This document shows, in pieces, positions 17,058 to 25,418 of a DNA stretch of 64,000 bases. Position 1 is the stretch's first letter. Every line of letters begins with the position of its first letter. A program made the translations under genes and the position numbers. This DNA is from Georgenia_A wangjunii (GTDB lineage Bacteria; Actinomycetota; Actinomycetes; Actinomycetales; Actinomycetaceae), in assembly GCF_036421915.1 (NCBI RefSeq), contig NZ_JAZGOM010000016.1; one strand, written 5' to 3'. Under the pieces are notes generated by a model. It made no database searches. It had not been told where the DNA came from and saw only the letters and a program-made list of their open reading frames with translations.

Positions 17058-19538
17058 CTAGCCGCCGCAGCTCGAGGCGGAGTAGTCCTCGACGAAGGTC
17101 TGCGTGAACTCCTCGCCGTCGATCATCGCGCGGGCGGTCACCTCGACCTCACCCGCCGGGATGTTCACCGCGCGGGTCGTGAAGGCTTGGGCGACGCCCC
17201 TGCCCGGGGCGAGGTTCGTGAAGGACTTCGAGCCGTAGCTCGACGAGACCTCGAGGTTCACCGGGACCTCGCTGTCGTTCCCGAGCCGGACGGCGAGCAC
17301 CGTCCTGCCGACCACGCAGCGCATGGCGACGTCGGTCGTGACGTCGAGCCCCGTGCCCTCGGCCACCGTCGTCACGGTCGTCTCGTTGCCGGCGTTGTCG
17401 GTCGCGACGGCGGTGATCGTGCGGTCGCCGGCCGCGGCGTCGAGGGTGACGGTGGGCGCGCAGTCCGTCCACGCGCCGTCCTCGACCTGGTACTCGCACG
17501 AGGCGAGGCCCGAGTTCTCAGCGCCGTTGGCGGGCGCCGGGTCGGTCGCCGCGATCGTCAGCTCCGCGCCGTCGACCGAGGCGGTGACGGTCGGCGCCGT
17601 CGTGTCGAGCTTGTAGGACACGTCGACGGTCCACAGCATGACGTCGTCTCCGCCGAGGGAGGCGTCCCGGTACTCGACCTGGGCCCAGTTCGTCCCCTCG
17701 ACCGCGTTGACCGGCAGCGTCATGCCCTGGGTGATCCCGGACGTGATGATGTCGGGCGAGACGACGCGAGGTCCGTCGTTGTGGCCCTCGACCAGGCGCA
17801 GCCACGCGGGCGCGTGGTCGGTGCCGTTGAAGTCGGTCCAGGTCACCTCGAGCTCGGGCGCCTCGTTGACCCACTCGTCCTCGGCGACGGCGGAGCCGTC
17901 CTCCGTGACGAGCGAGGTCTCCACGTGGACCGGGGAGTTGTAGTGGCTCATGACGGCCTCCCACTCCTCGAGCGTGACGGGAAGCACCGACCCGTGGCGC
18001 GGGCTGACCGGCAGCGACCAGTACGGCGAGGTCTCCGACTCCGCCGTGCAGTTGCTGGACAGGCCCGTGGTGTTGCACCAGGACTGGCCCAGGTACTCCC
18101 ACTCGTCCGGCGGCAGGTCCATGGAGGGCGAGCGCCAGGCCACGTACCCGCCGCCCGAGGCGTAGTCGATGAAGACGTAGTACATGTCCTCGACGTTGTC
18201 CTTGAACACGAGCGGGCCCTCGAGGTTCCCGCCGCTCAGGCCGGGGATCTGCCACTTGCTCGACCCGTTCGGGTCGCCGACCATCGTCCACGCGTTCGGG
18301 TTCTCCGTCAGCGGGTTGATCGGGTTCCGGTTCACGACGTGCGGGGTGGTCTCCTCCGCGCCCCACGTGTCGTACAGGTCCTCCCACGAGTCGATGGACT
18401 GGAGCAGGACCCGGAAGCCGTTCTCGTCCTTCGTCAGGCGGTAGATCTTGTCGTCCGTGGCGATCATCGTCGAGTCGATCATGCCCCAGCCCTGCCGGCC
18501 GGTGGACCGGTCGAGGTTGATCCAGCTGGTCGGCTCGGTGAAGGTCACGAAGTCCCGCGTCATCGCGATCCGGACGCGGTTGTAGGAGATCTGCGAGGTG
18601 TTGCGGTTGGCGATGTCGGTGTCCGGGTAGAGGTTCGAGGACCAGAACACGATGTACTGGCCGAGGTTGGGGTCGTAGAACGCCTCGGGCGCCCACACGT
18701 TGCCCGCGTGCTCGTCCTCGACCTCGACGAAGCGCGGCTCGGACCAGTTGATGAGGTCGTCCGACTCGTAGATGACGAGGTTGCGGGACCCGCGCGACTG
18801 CCGGTACGACCAGGACTGTCCGTCCTGGTAGGTCTTGAGGTCCGTGGCCAGGAGGTAGAAGCGGTCGCCGTCGGCGGACCGGATGAGGGAGGGGTCACGC
18901 AGACCGGTCGTCCCGCGGGGCGGGGTCACGGTCTGGAGGATCGGGTCGGAGACGGACGTTCCGTCCTCGTAGTTCACCTCGTACCAGTTGAACGGGTCGT
19001 TGCCCTTGGACGCGCTGATCCAGATCTGCTCGCCGTTCCGGCCGCCGTCGTCCCCGCCGTGGAACGACGCGAACAGGTAGCGCTCGTAGACCTTCTCCTC
19101 GGGCATCGGCGTCACCGTGACGTCGTAGGTGCAGGTCGCGACGGCGTCGTTGAGGGTCGCCGTCGCCGTCAGCGTCACGTTCGCCGCGGCCTCACCGTTC
19201 GCCGGACGAGTCACCCAGCCCGACGTCGAGATGACGTCCGGCGCGCTCGACGCCCAGGCGATGGTCGAGCCCCACTCGCTGCCGACGGTCGGCAGCATGA
19301 GGTTGCCGCGCACGTCGGTGAGGTCGGACTGGATCGCCGAGGTGCAGTCGATCTGCGCGTTCTCGTCGTCGGTGGCCAGGGCCGTGACCTCGACCGGAAG
19401 CTGGGCCACGGCCGCCGGCGAGGTCGCCAGCATCCCGACGGACAAAGCACCTGCTATCCCGACGGCGAGGAGGCGAGACGAGGCTCTACTTCTGGGTCTC
19501 CGGCTCGTCAACGAGGGAGGGTGTGGGAGTTCTGACAT
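17058..19538 (-). CDS. Secreted glycoside hydrolase family 43-like enzyme with Ig-like domains
   Basis: 826 residues from ATG 19538, chosen for AAAGGAG six bases upstream. After a signal peptide (LLAVGIAGALSVGMLATSPAAVA) comes an atrophied bacterial Ig-like domain (TIAWASSAPDVISTSGWVTRP, about 75-140). The five-bladed propeller region (about 155-560) has LRDPSLIRSADGDRFYLLATD, VWAPEAFYDP and GMIDSTMI, typical of GH43 arabinanase/xylosidase-like enzymes with their two Asp and one Glu. Then Ig-like domains (about 575-730) and the C-terminal RCVVGR...SSCGG module (about 735-826). Likely extracellular, debranching arabinose- or xylose-containing polymers. A LacI-type operator sits 341 bp upstream of the start. 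Confidence 0.82.
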   Translation of the reverse strand: MSELPHPPSLTSRRPRSRASSRLLAVGIAGALSVGMLATSPAAVAQLPVEVTALATDDENAQIDCTSAIQSDLTDVRGNLMLPTVGSEWGSTIAWASSAPDVISTSGWVTRPANGEAAANVTLTATATLNDAVATCTYDVTVTPMPEEKVYERYLFASFHGGDDGGRNGEQIWISASKGNDPFNWYEVNYEDGTSVSDPILQTVTPPRGTTGLRDPSLIRSADGDRFYLLATDLKTYQDGQSWSYRQSRGSRNLVIYESDDLINWSEPRFVEVEDEHAGNVWAPEAFYDPNLGQYIVFWSSNLYPDTDIANRNTSQISYNRVRIAMTRDFVTFTEPTSWINLDRSTGRQGWGMIDSTMIATDDKIYRLTKDENGFRVLLQSIDSWEDLYDTWGAEETTPHVVNRNPINPLTENPNAWTMVGDPNGSSKWQIPGLSGGNLEGPLVFKDNVEDMYYVFIDYASGGGYVAWRSPSMDLPPDEWEYLGQSWCNTTGLSSNCTAESETSPYWSLPVSPRHGSVLPVTLEEWEAVMSHYNSPVHVETSLVTEDGSAVAEDEWVNEAPELEVTWTDFNGTDHAPAWLRLVEGHNDGPRVVSPDIITSGITQGMTLPVNAVEGTNWAQVEYRDASLGGDDVMLWTVDVSYKLDTTAPTVTASVDGAELTIAATDPAPANGAENSGLASCEYQVEDGAWTDCAPTVTLDAAAGDRTITAVATDNAGNETTVTTVAEGTGLDVTTDVAMRCVVGRTVLAVRLGNDSEVPVNLEVSSSYGSKSFTNLAPGRGVAQAFTTRAVNIPAGEVEVTARAMIDGEEFTQTFVEDYSASSCGG

Positions 19539-19878
19539 CGCATGCTCCTTTGCTCTGCTTTCGCTCACTCGAGGGCCTGTCGCCCTCCGGCGGGACGACC
19601 AGGCGGGTGAGTTCGCCTTCGCTCATGGCCACCGATCCCTCCTCGATCACCGGCGACGTCGTTTGTCGCGGGTGGTCGGTGCGGATCTCCAAGCGACTGC
19701 GTCCTCGGGACCTGCCGACGTGGTGGGTCAGTGACCGGGTTGGGTCGTTGCGTTGATCGTCTCCTCCTCCCCGCTTGTGCGACGCCCACCCGGGCCGACC
19801 GGATGTGCCGCTGTACGTTGCCAAAGAGGGCCGTGCACCAGTCGCTCGCTTGCGTCGTCCACGACCGAGCGCGTGACT

Positions 19879-19890
19879 GTTAGCGCTAAC
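19879..19890. promoter_or_regulatory. LacI-family operator GTTAGCGCTAAC
   Basis: A perfect 12-bp palindrome with central CG, the typical form of LacI-family operators controlling sugar-use genes in actinobacteria. It lies 341 bp upstream of the GH43 start, the only gene oriented to use it. It is the only such site I noticed in the window; no LacI-type regulator gene is present here. Confidence 0.7.
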
Positions 19891-20009
19891 TCTAGAGCGC
19901 GACGCGCGTCATGTCTCCGGGAGACGGGACCGAAGTCGGCCGCCGGCCACCGGGCGCCGGCGCCCGGAGTCGGGAGCCAGGACACCGGCCCCCCTCCCCC
20001 TCCCCCTCC

Positions 20010-20056
20010 CCCTCTCTCGTGATCATGCAGGAGTGCCGCGACACCACGGGAGAGGG
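20010..20056. repeat. Palindromic intergenic element, copy 2
   Basis: A 12-bp near-perfect stem (20010-20021 with 20045-20056, one mismatch) around a loop that shares CTCTCGTGATCATGCAG with copy 1 at 16150-16204. It lies downstream of the formaldehyde dehydrogenase-like gene on the minus strand and next to a C-rich tract. Confidence 0.7.
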
Positions 20057-20144
20057 CCCGCTGGCTCGGCCAGTTCCGCGCAGCGACGCCGCCCCCGCCC
20101 GAGAGCGGGCGGAGGCGGCGTCGTCGTCCTCCGAGAGGCGAGCC

Positions 20145-21290
20145 CTACGCGGCGCTGCCCGGGTGGAGCAGCACCTTGGTCCAGCCGTCCTCGCGCTTGT
20201 CGAAGCGGTCGTAGGCCTCGACGGCCGAGTCGAGGTCGAGCTCGTGGGAGACGATGAACGACGGCTTGGCGCGCCCGGCGATGATGAGGTCGCGCAGCTC
20301 GCGGTTGTACGCCTTCACCGGGCACTGACCCCCGGCGATGCTGATCCCCTTCGTGAATGCCTGCCCGTAGTCGAACGCGATCCGCCCTTCCTTGGCCTGC
20401 TCCGTGGCCGCGCCCGGGTCCTCGGGCATGTAGACGCCGACGACGCCGATGTGGCCCGTCGCCCGGACCACCGCGACGAGGTTGTCGAGCACCATCTCGG
20501 GGTGCTCCTCGCCGCTCGGGTCGTGGGCCTGGTAGCCGACGGCCTCGATGCCGCAGTCGACCCCGAAGCCCTGCGTCGCGTCCATGATCACCTCGGCCGG
20601 ATCTGCCTTGGAGAAGTCGACCGCGGTGGCGCCGATCTCCTCGGCGAGGCGCAGGCGGTCCGGCTCCTTGTCGACGACGAAGACGCGGGCGGCGCCGCGG
20701 AGCATGGCGCTGTAGGCCGCCATGAGCCCGACCGGTCCCGCGCCGAAGACGGCGACCGTCTTGCCCGGACCGACCTTGGCGAGCTCGGCGCCGTGGTACC
20801 CAGTGGGGAAGATGTCGGAGAGCATCGTGAAGTCGGCCTCGTTCTCGGTGCCCTCCGGCAGCGTGAGCAAGTTGAAGTCCGCCCACGGCACCCGCAGGTA
20901 CTCGGCCTGGCCGCCCCAGTACGGGCCCATCGCGGGGTAGCCGTACCCGGCGCCGGGCTGCCCGGAGGGGTTGGCGCGCAGGCACGCGGAGGTGAAGCCG
21001 TGGTTGCAGTTGCGGCACGTGCCGCACGCGAGATTGAACGGGACGGAGACGCGGTCGCCGACCTTGATGCGGTTGACGCCTGGGCCGACCTCCTCGACGA
21101 TCCCCATGTTCTCGTGGCCGAGGACCATGCCGGCGTCGAGCTCGGCGCGGCCCTCGTAGGGGTGCAGGTCCGACCCGCAGATGTTCGCCGTCGTGATGCG
21201 GATGATCGCGTCCAACGGTTCCTCGATCGTGGGCGTGGGCACCTCCTCCACGGCAAGATCGAACGGGCCCTTGAACACGACAGCCTTCAT
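20145..21290 (-). CDS. fdhA: Zinc-dependent alcohol dehydrogenase, glutathione-independent formaldehyde dehydrogenase type
   Basis: 381 residues, ATG 21290 after a purine-rich GAGGAG region. Catalytic zinc ligands are visible in ICGSDLHPYEG and LGHENMG; the structural zinc site is CGTCRNCNHGFTSAC. The NAD-binding Rossmann motif is VAVFGAGPVGLMAAYSA (about 172-188). The long insert YGYPAMGPYWGGQAEYLRVPWADFNLL and HDPSGEEHPEMVLDNLVAVVRATGHIGVVGVY are characteristic of the FdhA branch, which carries tightly bound NAD. It oxidises formaldehyde or acts as an aldehyde dismutase. Its position between polysaccharide-degrading enzymes may be incidental. The DNA just upstream is duplicated by an assembly join. 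Confidence 0.85.
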   Translation of the reverse strand: MKAVVFKGPFDLAVEEVPTPTIEEPLDAIIRITTANICGSDLHPYEGRAELDAGMVLGHENMGIVEEVGPGVNRIKVGDRVSVPFNLACGTCRNCNHGFTSACLRANPSGQPGAGYGYPAMGPYWGGQAEYLRVPWADFNLLTLPEGTENEADFTMLSDIFPTGYHGAELAKVGPGKTVAVFGAGPVGLMAAYSAMLRGAARVFVVDKEPDRLRLAEEIGATAVDFSKADPAEVIMDATQGFGVDCGIEAVGYQAHDPSGEEHPEMVLDNLVAVVRATGHIGVVGVYMPEDPGAATEQAKEGRIAFDYGQAFTKGISIAGGQCPVKAYNRELRDLIIAGRAKPSFIVSHELDLDSAVEAYDRFDKREDGWTKVLLHPGSAA

Positions 21291-21558
21291 GTGCGTCTCC
21301 TCTTGTCCTTCTGCGGGCTGTCCACGCTAGGTCGGGGTCGGGGAGGGCGCCTCTCGAGGTGGTTCGGTGCCAGCCGGACTCCGGCGGGACACAGACGGCG
21401 AGGGGTGGGGGGGGGGGGGGGGGGGGNACGACAGCCTTCATGTGCGTCTCCTCTTGTCCTTCTGCGGGCTGTCCACGCTAGGTCGGGGTCGGGGAGGGCG
21501 CCTCTCGAGGTGGTTCGGTGCCAGCCGGACTCCGGCGGGACACAGACGGCGAGGGGTG
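21277..21558. other. Scaffold join with 131-bp false duplication
   Basis: Bases 21277-21407 and 21428-21558 are identical over 131 bp, separated by a G run and N 21427. The first copy stops at GAGGGGTG, exactly in the left arm of the perfect hairpin completed only in the second copy. I read this as sequencing that stalled at the hairpin and two contig ends that were not merged; the real genome probably has one copy. Confidence 0.85.
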
Positions 21559-21584
21559 CGCGGCCGGCGGCCGCGCACCCCTCG
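21550..21584 (-). terminator. Strong hairpin terminator of the rhamnosidase gene
   Basis: Perfect 16-bp stem (21550-21565 with 21569-21584) with a 3-nt loop, 20 bp beyond the stop of the GH106 gene. Its extreme GC content probably caused the assembly break just described. Confidence 0.85.
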
Positions 21585-21603
21585 TCGTTCCGATCTCGGC
21601 CGG

Positions 21604-24600
21604 CTACCTGGCGTCCACCGCCCGGCGCCGCGCCGCGAGCGCGAGCGCCCCGGCCAGGGCCATCACGAGTGCTGCGAGCGCACCCGCTGCCACGCCGTCG
21701 GCGCCGGTGCTCGGGAGCTCACCGCCGGGCCCGCCCGAGCCGGGCGGCGTGGTGCCGTCGGTCGGTGCCACCGTCGTCGGGGCGACCGTCGGCTCGTCCG
21801 TCGTCGGTTCCTCCGTGGGCTCGTCCGTCGTCGGCTCCTCGGTCGGCTCCTCGGCGGCGTACTCGAGCTCGACGAACGGCGTGATCACTGCCTGCCGGGG
21901 GCCGAACTCCAGGTACTCCTGGTTGTTCTTCCACCAGCCCCGGAAGTGCTCCTCGGCCGAGACGACCTCACGGTCGAGCTGGACGTTGGACAGGACCGAG
22001 CTGTACTCGATGACGATCTCGTTCTGGCCGTCCACGAGGTACGGGCTGATGTCCGCCTGCGGATCCATCCAGTTAAGACCACCGGTGTAGAGCGAGTCGC
22101 CCACGAGCGGAACCTGCTGGCCGGTGCCGTCGTCGATGGTCGGCCCGCCGACACCGCCGACGTCCCGCGCCACCTTCGTCGGGTTCGTGCTGACGTGACC
22201 GCCGACCTTCTGCCCGTTGATCCACACCTTCATGCTCGACTCGAGCGTGTCACCGAAGTCGAGGTAGGCGCCGCTGGCCGCGTCGGCGTCCCAGGTGAAG
22301 GCGGCCTCGTAGTGGCCGGTGCCGGAGACGGCCTCACCGACCTCGGGGATGTTGTTCCACGTCGTCAGCGTCTCCAGCTGCACGTCGATCGGCGTGATCG
22401 CCGTCGACGTCTTCCGGTTGACCGTCGTGAGCCCGTCGATGGTCTCCGTGCGGACCAGGTCACCGGCGGTCTCGTTCGGGCGCCACGACTGCACCGTCAG
22501 GTCCCAGTCGGTGATGTCGTACGCCTCCGGCACCGTGACGTCCTGGACGTACTCCCGGCCGTCGCTCAGCTCGGTCGTCACGTCACCGCTCTCCGTCGCG
22601 CGCACGGCCACGCCGTCCGGCACGGCGTAAGCGGACTGGGCGTCGGTCGAGGCGATGTGCAGCTTCTCGCTGTCCACCTTCTCGAACGCGAGCAGCTCGA
22701 TGTCGTACTGGTCGACGTCGAGGGGCACGACCGTGCGGCCGTCCTCCCACCGGTAGTCGGCGAGCTCGACGACCTCGCCCGTCCACGCGTCGATGACGTA
22801 CGGGACGTAGTGGCCGTCCACCTCGATGTCGGTCTGGGCGTTGGTGCCGAACGTCAGGTCCCGGACGCTCTCCTTGTGGCTGTACTGGTGGTACTCGTCG
22901 TCGCCGTAGTTGTAGGCGAAGACGTACCGGTTGCCCGCCTCGTCCTGCCTCGTCTGCGTGAGCAGCTGGAGGTTCTCCTCCGCGAACCCCGTGTAGGGGT
23001 GCACCCCGAGCTCCTGCAGCTTCTCCATGACGTTGTCGTCGTAACCGCCCGGCTCGGCGCTGAAGTACCCGGCCGCCGGGGCGTCGAAGACGTCAGCCGT
23101 GCGGACCGTCGGGAGCGCCTTCAGCTCGTCGACGATCGCCGCGAGCTCGTCGCCTCGAGCGTCGTTGAAGGGGGTGCGCGAGGCGGCGTCCTCGAGGATG
23201 ACTACCTTGAGCCCCTGCTCCGCCCAGTCGAGGATCCGCTGGGCGCCGTCGACGTCGAGCCAGTCCTGGTAGAGGACGAGCGCCTTGTAGCCGGCGTTCT
23301 CGATGGTCTGCGTCTCGGGGTCGAAGGCGACGTCGCCGTCGAAGAGGAAGTCAGGGCTGAAGTAGTCGTACGTGTAGCCGTTGTCCTGCAGCTCGGTCGA
23401 CCGGTAGTAGACGCCCTGGTGGGCGAGCTGCCAGTTCATCGCCGCGTTGTCGCTGCCAACGCCGCCCCCGAACCGCACGCCCTGGGCCCAGTTCTGGTGG
23501 ACGAACCCGACATCGGTGCGGGACTCGCCCGTCTGCATGAGCTGCTGCACGCGGCCCAGGTGCGCGTTGAACTCGTCGTAGTCCGCGAAGTCAGGGTGCC
23601 GCGTGCCGGGGTGGTGGAAGAAGTCGTGGCGCCCGCCGGCCCCGCCGCCGAAACCACCGAAGGGCGCGAAGCCCGGCCACTCGTAGTTGCCGTAGCCGAA
23701 GCCGGCGGCCCAGACGTGCCAGATCACCCGCTGGAAGCCGGCGGCGTAGTGGGAGTACGCGTCCCGCAGGTGCAGCTGACGGGTCGCGTTGAACGCCGGG
23801 GCCTGCGCGCTCGACTCGGTGGAGAGCACCTTGTTCTCGAGCTTCGCGCCGCCGGTCCAGAGACGGAAGATGTCGACCTGGTTGTACTGGTTGAAGTTCT
23901 CCGCCTCGGGGTAGTCGACCGCCATGATCGGCTCGGAGATCTCGATCGGCTTGCCGTAAGAGATCTGCACGCGCGTGTCGATGCCGACCGAGTTCAGCCA
24001 CTCCTTGAGGGGCGTGAGCATCCGCTCCATGTAGAGCTCGGTCAGGACGTCCTGGTAGTCGTTGACGATCTCCTGGCGGCGCTGCTCCGCACCCTCGAGC
24101 CGGTAGTCCCCCGTCGTCGCGACCGAGTCGTACGGGTTGTGCACGTTCGCCACGACGCCGGAGATGAGGAAGAGGTGCGGGGTGATGTCGTAGCCCTTGC
24201 GGGCCTCGAACTCCTCGGCCATGTCCTCCGCCCAGAAGGTGAAGCCGCCGTCGCCGTACTCGATCTCCAGCGAGTCCATGAAGAGCTGCACGTCACCGTC
24301 GAGGATCTTCTGGCGCAGCGCGGGGTCGCTCAGGAGGTTGTCCTCCCAGAACGCGCGCTGGGCGGCGACCCCGCGCTCGTCGAAGTAGTTCGTCGCGTAG
24401 CTCGGCTGCGCGGCCGGGTTCGAGGCCTGGAAGGTGCCCTGGCTCCAGATGGCGAACACGCGGTACGCCCCGTCGTCCGGTGCCGTCCAGTCCAGGTCCT
24501 GCGTCCACACGTCGGCGCCCTGCGTGACGAGCGGCGCCAGGTCGATGAAGCTCTCGGGGTCGACGGTGTCGCCCTCGACCAGCCGGTAGGCGTAGGCGGT

Positions 24601-25179
24601 GACGAACTGAGCCCCCTCCTGCCGCGCGTCCTCCTCCAGTGCGGGCAGCGCCGCGAGGCTCTGGCCGGCCTCCACCGTCGCGGTGCCGAGGACGAGGTTC
24701 TGCATCGCCGCCTGGCTCGTCGGGTCCAGCCCGGGCACGTTGGACGTGTCCCAGTTGGTGCCGGACGTGAGGTAGACGCTCATCCCGAGATCGAGGAGCG
24801 TGTTCATGAGGAGGTTCCACTTGTGGGTCCACATCGCGGAGCCGTAGCCGTAGTCCTCGTTGGGGGCGCCGTTGTCGTTCTGCATGGCCAGTTCCACGCC
24901 CCGGAACCCGGAGTCGTACAGCGCCTGGATCTCCTCGAGGAGGGTCTCGTCCGTGTGGGCGGCCTCGCCCAGCCACCAGCGGACATCGCTGCTGTAGATC
25001 CGGTCCGGATCGATGTACCTGCTCTCCAGCTCCTCCGCGAAGGAGGAGGTGGCGGGCGTGCCGGCGGGTATCGGGGCCGGGTAGGCGTTGGCCGCCGCGC
25101 CGGTGAGCGCCGCTCCCGCGACGAGCGTGGCGGCCGTGGCACCGACGAGTGCCCTGCGCCAGCGTGGGTCCTTGGACAT
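21604..25179 (-). CDS. Cell-wall-anchored GH106-like alpha-L-rhamnosidase
   Basis: 1191 residues; start ATG 25179 with AAGGGAGAG upstream. Signal peptide (LVGATAATLVAGAALTGAAANA), then the GH106-type catalytic region: YIDPDRIYSSDVRWWLGEAAHTDETLLEEIQALYDSGFRGVELAM, GMSVYLTSGTNWDTSNVPGLDP, LFMDSLEIEYG and LLSTESSAQAPAFNATR-like segments. A beta-sandwich region follows (about 980-1100). The C-terminus has a Thr/Pro/Glu-rich repeat stalk (EPTEEPTTDEPT units), LPSTG, a hydrophobic helix and RRRAVDAR, a full sortase signal. It would release rhamnose from plant glycosides or rhamnogalacturonan at the cell surface. One of three large exported enzymes in 12-25 kb. Confidence 0.85.
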   Translation of the reverse strand: MSKDPRWRRALVGATAATLVAGAALTGAAANAYPAPIPAGTPATSSFAEELESRYIDPDRIYSSDVRWWLGEAAHTDETLLEEIQALYDSGFRGVELAMQNDNGAPNEDYGYGSAMWTHKWNLLMNTLLDLGMSVYLTSGTNWDTSNVPGLDPTSQAAMQNLVLGTATVEAGQSLAALPALEEDARQEGAQFVTAYAYRLVEGDTVDPESFIDLAPLVTQGADVWTQDLDWTAPDDGAYRVFAIWSQGTFQASNPAAQPSYATNYFDERGVAAQRAFWEDNLLSDPALRQKILDGDVQLFMDSLEIEYGDGGFTFWAEDMAEEFEARKGYDITPHLFLISGVVANVHNPYDSVATTGDYRLEGAEQRRQEIVNDYQDVLTELYMERMLTPLKEWLNSVGIDTRVQISYGKPIEISEPIMAVDYPEAENFNQYNQVDIFRLWTGGAKLENKVLSTESSAQAPAFNATRQLHLRDAYSHYAAGFQRVIWHVWAAGFGYGNYEWPGFAPFGGFGGGAGGRHDFFHHPGTRHPDFADYDEFNAHLGRVQQLMQTGESRTDVGFVHQNWAQGVRFGGGVGSDNAAMNWQLAHQGVYYRSTELQDNGYTYDYFSPDFLFDGDVAFDPETQTIENAGYKALVLYQDWLDVDGAQRILDWAEQGLKVVILEDAASRTPFNDARGDELAAIVDELKALPTVRTADVFDAPAAGYFSAEPGGYDDNVMEKLQELGVHPYTGFAEENLQLLTQTRQDEAGNRYVFAYNYGDDEYHQYSHKESVRDLTFGTNAQTDIEVDGHYVPYVIDAWTGEVVELADYRWEDGRTVVPLDVDQYDIELLAFEKVDSEKLHIASTDAQSAYAVPDGVAVRATESGDVTTELSDGREYVQDVTVPEAYDITDWDLTVQSWRPNETAGDLVRTETIDGLTTVNRKTSTAITPIDVQLETLTTWNNIPEVGEAVSGTGHYEAAFTWDADAASGAYLDFGDTLESSMKVWINGQKVGGHVSTNPTKVARDVGGVGGPTIDDGTGQQVPLVGDSLYTGGLNWMDPQADISPYLVDGQNEIVIEYSSVLSNVQLDREVVSAEEHFRGWWKNNQEYLEFGPRQAVITPFVELEYAAEEPTEEPTTDEPTEEPTTDEPTVAPTTVAPTDGTTPPGSGGPGGELPSTGADGVAAGALAALVMALAGALALAARRRAVDAR

Positions 25180-25356
25180 CTTCTCTCCCTTGAGCGGTGA
25201 TGTTCAGCCCGAGCCGAGGGCATCGTTGCCACTGGCCGGTTCGCCGAGCCCTGAAAGGATTCAACGCGCCAACGCTACTGGCATGCGCCAACCGGGGTCA
25301 ATGGCTTCGAGACGACCCGCGCCGCGCCCAGACGACAGCCATCCGCGCGCTGCCGT

Positions 25357-25414
25357 AACGAGATATCCGCCGTCGGCGCCCGGCCCACAACGAGACATCC
25401 GCCGTCGGCGCCCG
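25357..25414. repeat. 26-bp direct repeat, one mismatch
   Basis: Copies at 25357-25382 and 25389-25414 (core ATCCGCCGTCGGCGCCCG), separated by 6 bp, in the 239-bp space between the rhamnosidase start and the transporter stop. No stem is formed between copies. Purpose unknown. Confidence 0.75.
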
Positions 25415-25418
25415 AGTG

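Larger units (their letters stand above)
19539..20144. other. Intergenic region upstream of the GH43 gene
   Basis: 606 bp without a convincing gene. It contains the GTTAGCGCTAAC operator, a C-rich tract (19989-20012, potential G-quadruplex on the minus strand) and palindromic element copy 2. An unusually long leader (about 340 bp) would lie between the operator and the GH43 start if the promoter is beside the operator. A minus-strand ATG near 19629 opens a short reading frame that overlaps the GH43 start; it has no recognisable features. Confidence 0.6.

Noticed and set aside
17187..19535. 782-codon frame on the plus strand opposite the GH43 gene
   Set aside because: Antisense shadow with Val/Arg/Gly/Asp composition typical of reverse-frame reading; the minus-strand frame has signal peptide and domains.
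19486..19824. Minus-strand 112-codon frame overlapping the start of the GH43 gene
   Set aside because: No recognisable features, and the GH43 start with AAAGGAG explains the site better; left as part of the intergenic region.
21277..21558. Tandem duplication of the fdhA promoter
   Set aside because: Identical copies across an N with an artificial G run are best explained by unmerged contig ends.
21367..25200. 1277-codon plus-strand frame opposite the rhamnosidase gene
   Set aside because: Passes through the N and the false duplication and shows only low-complexity Val/Arg/Leu composition; an antisense shadow.
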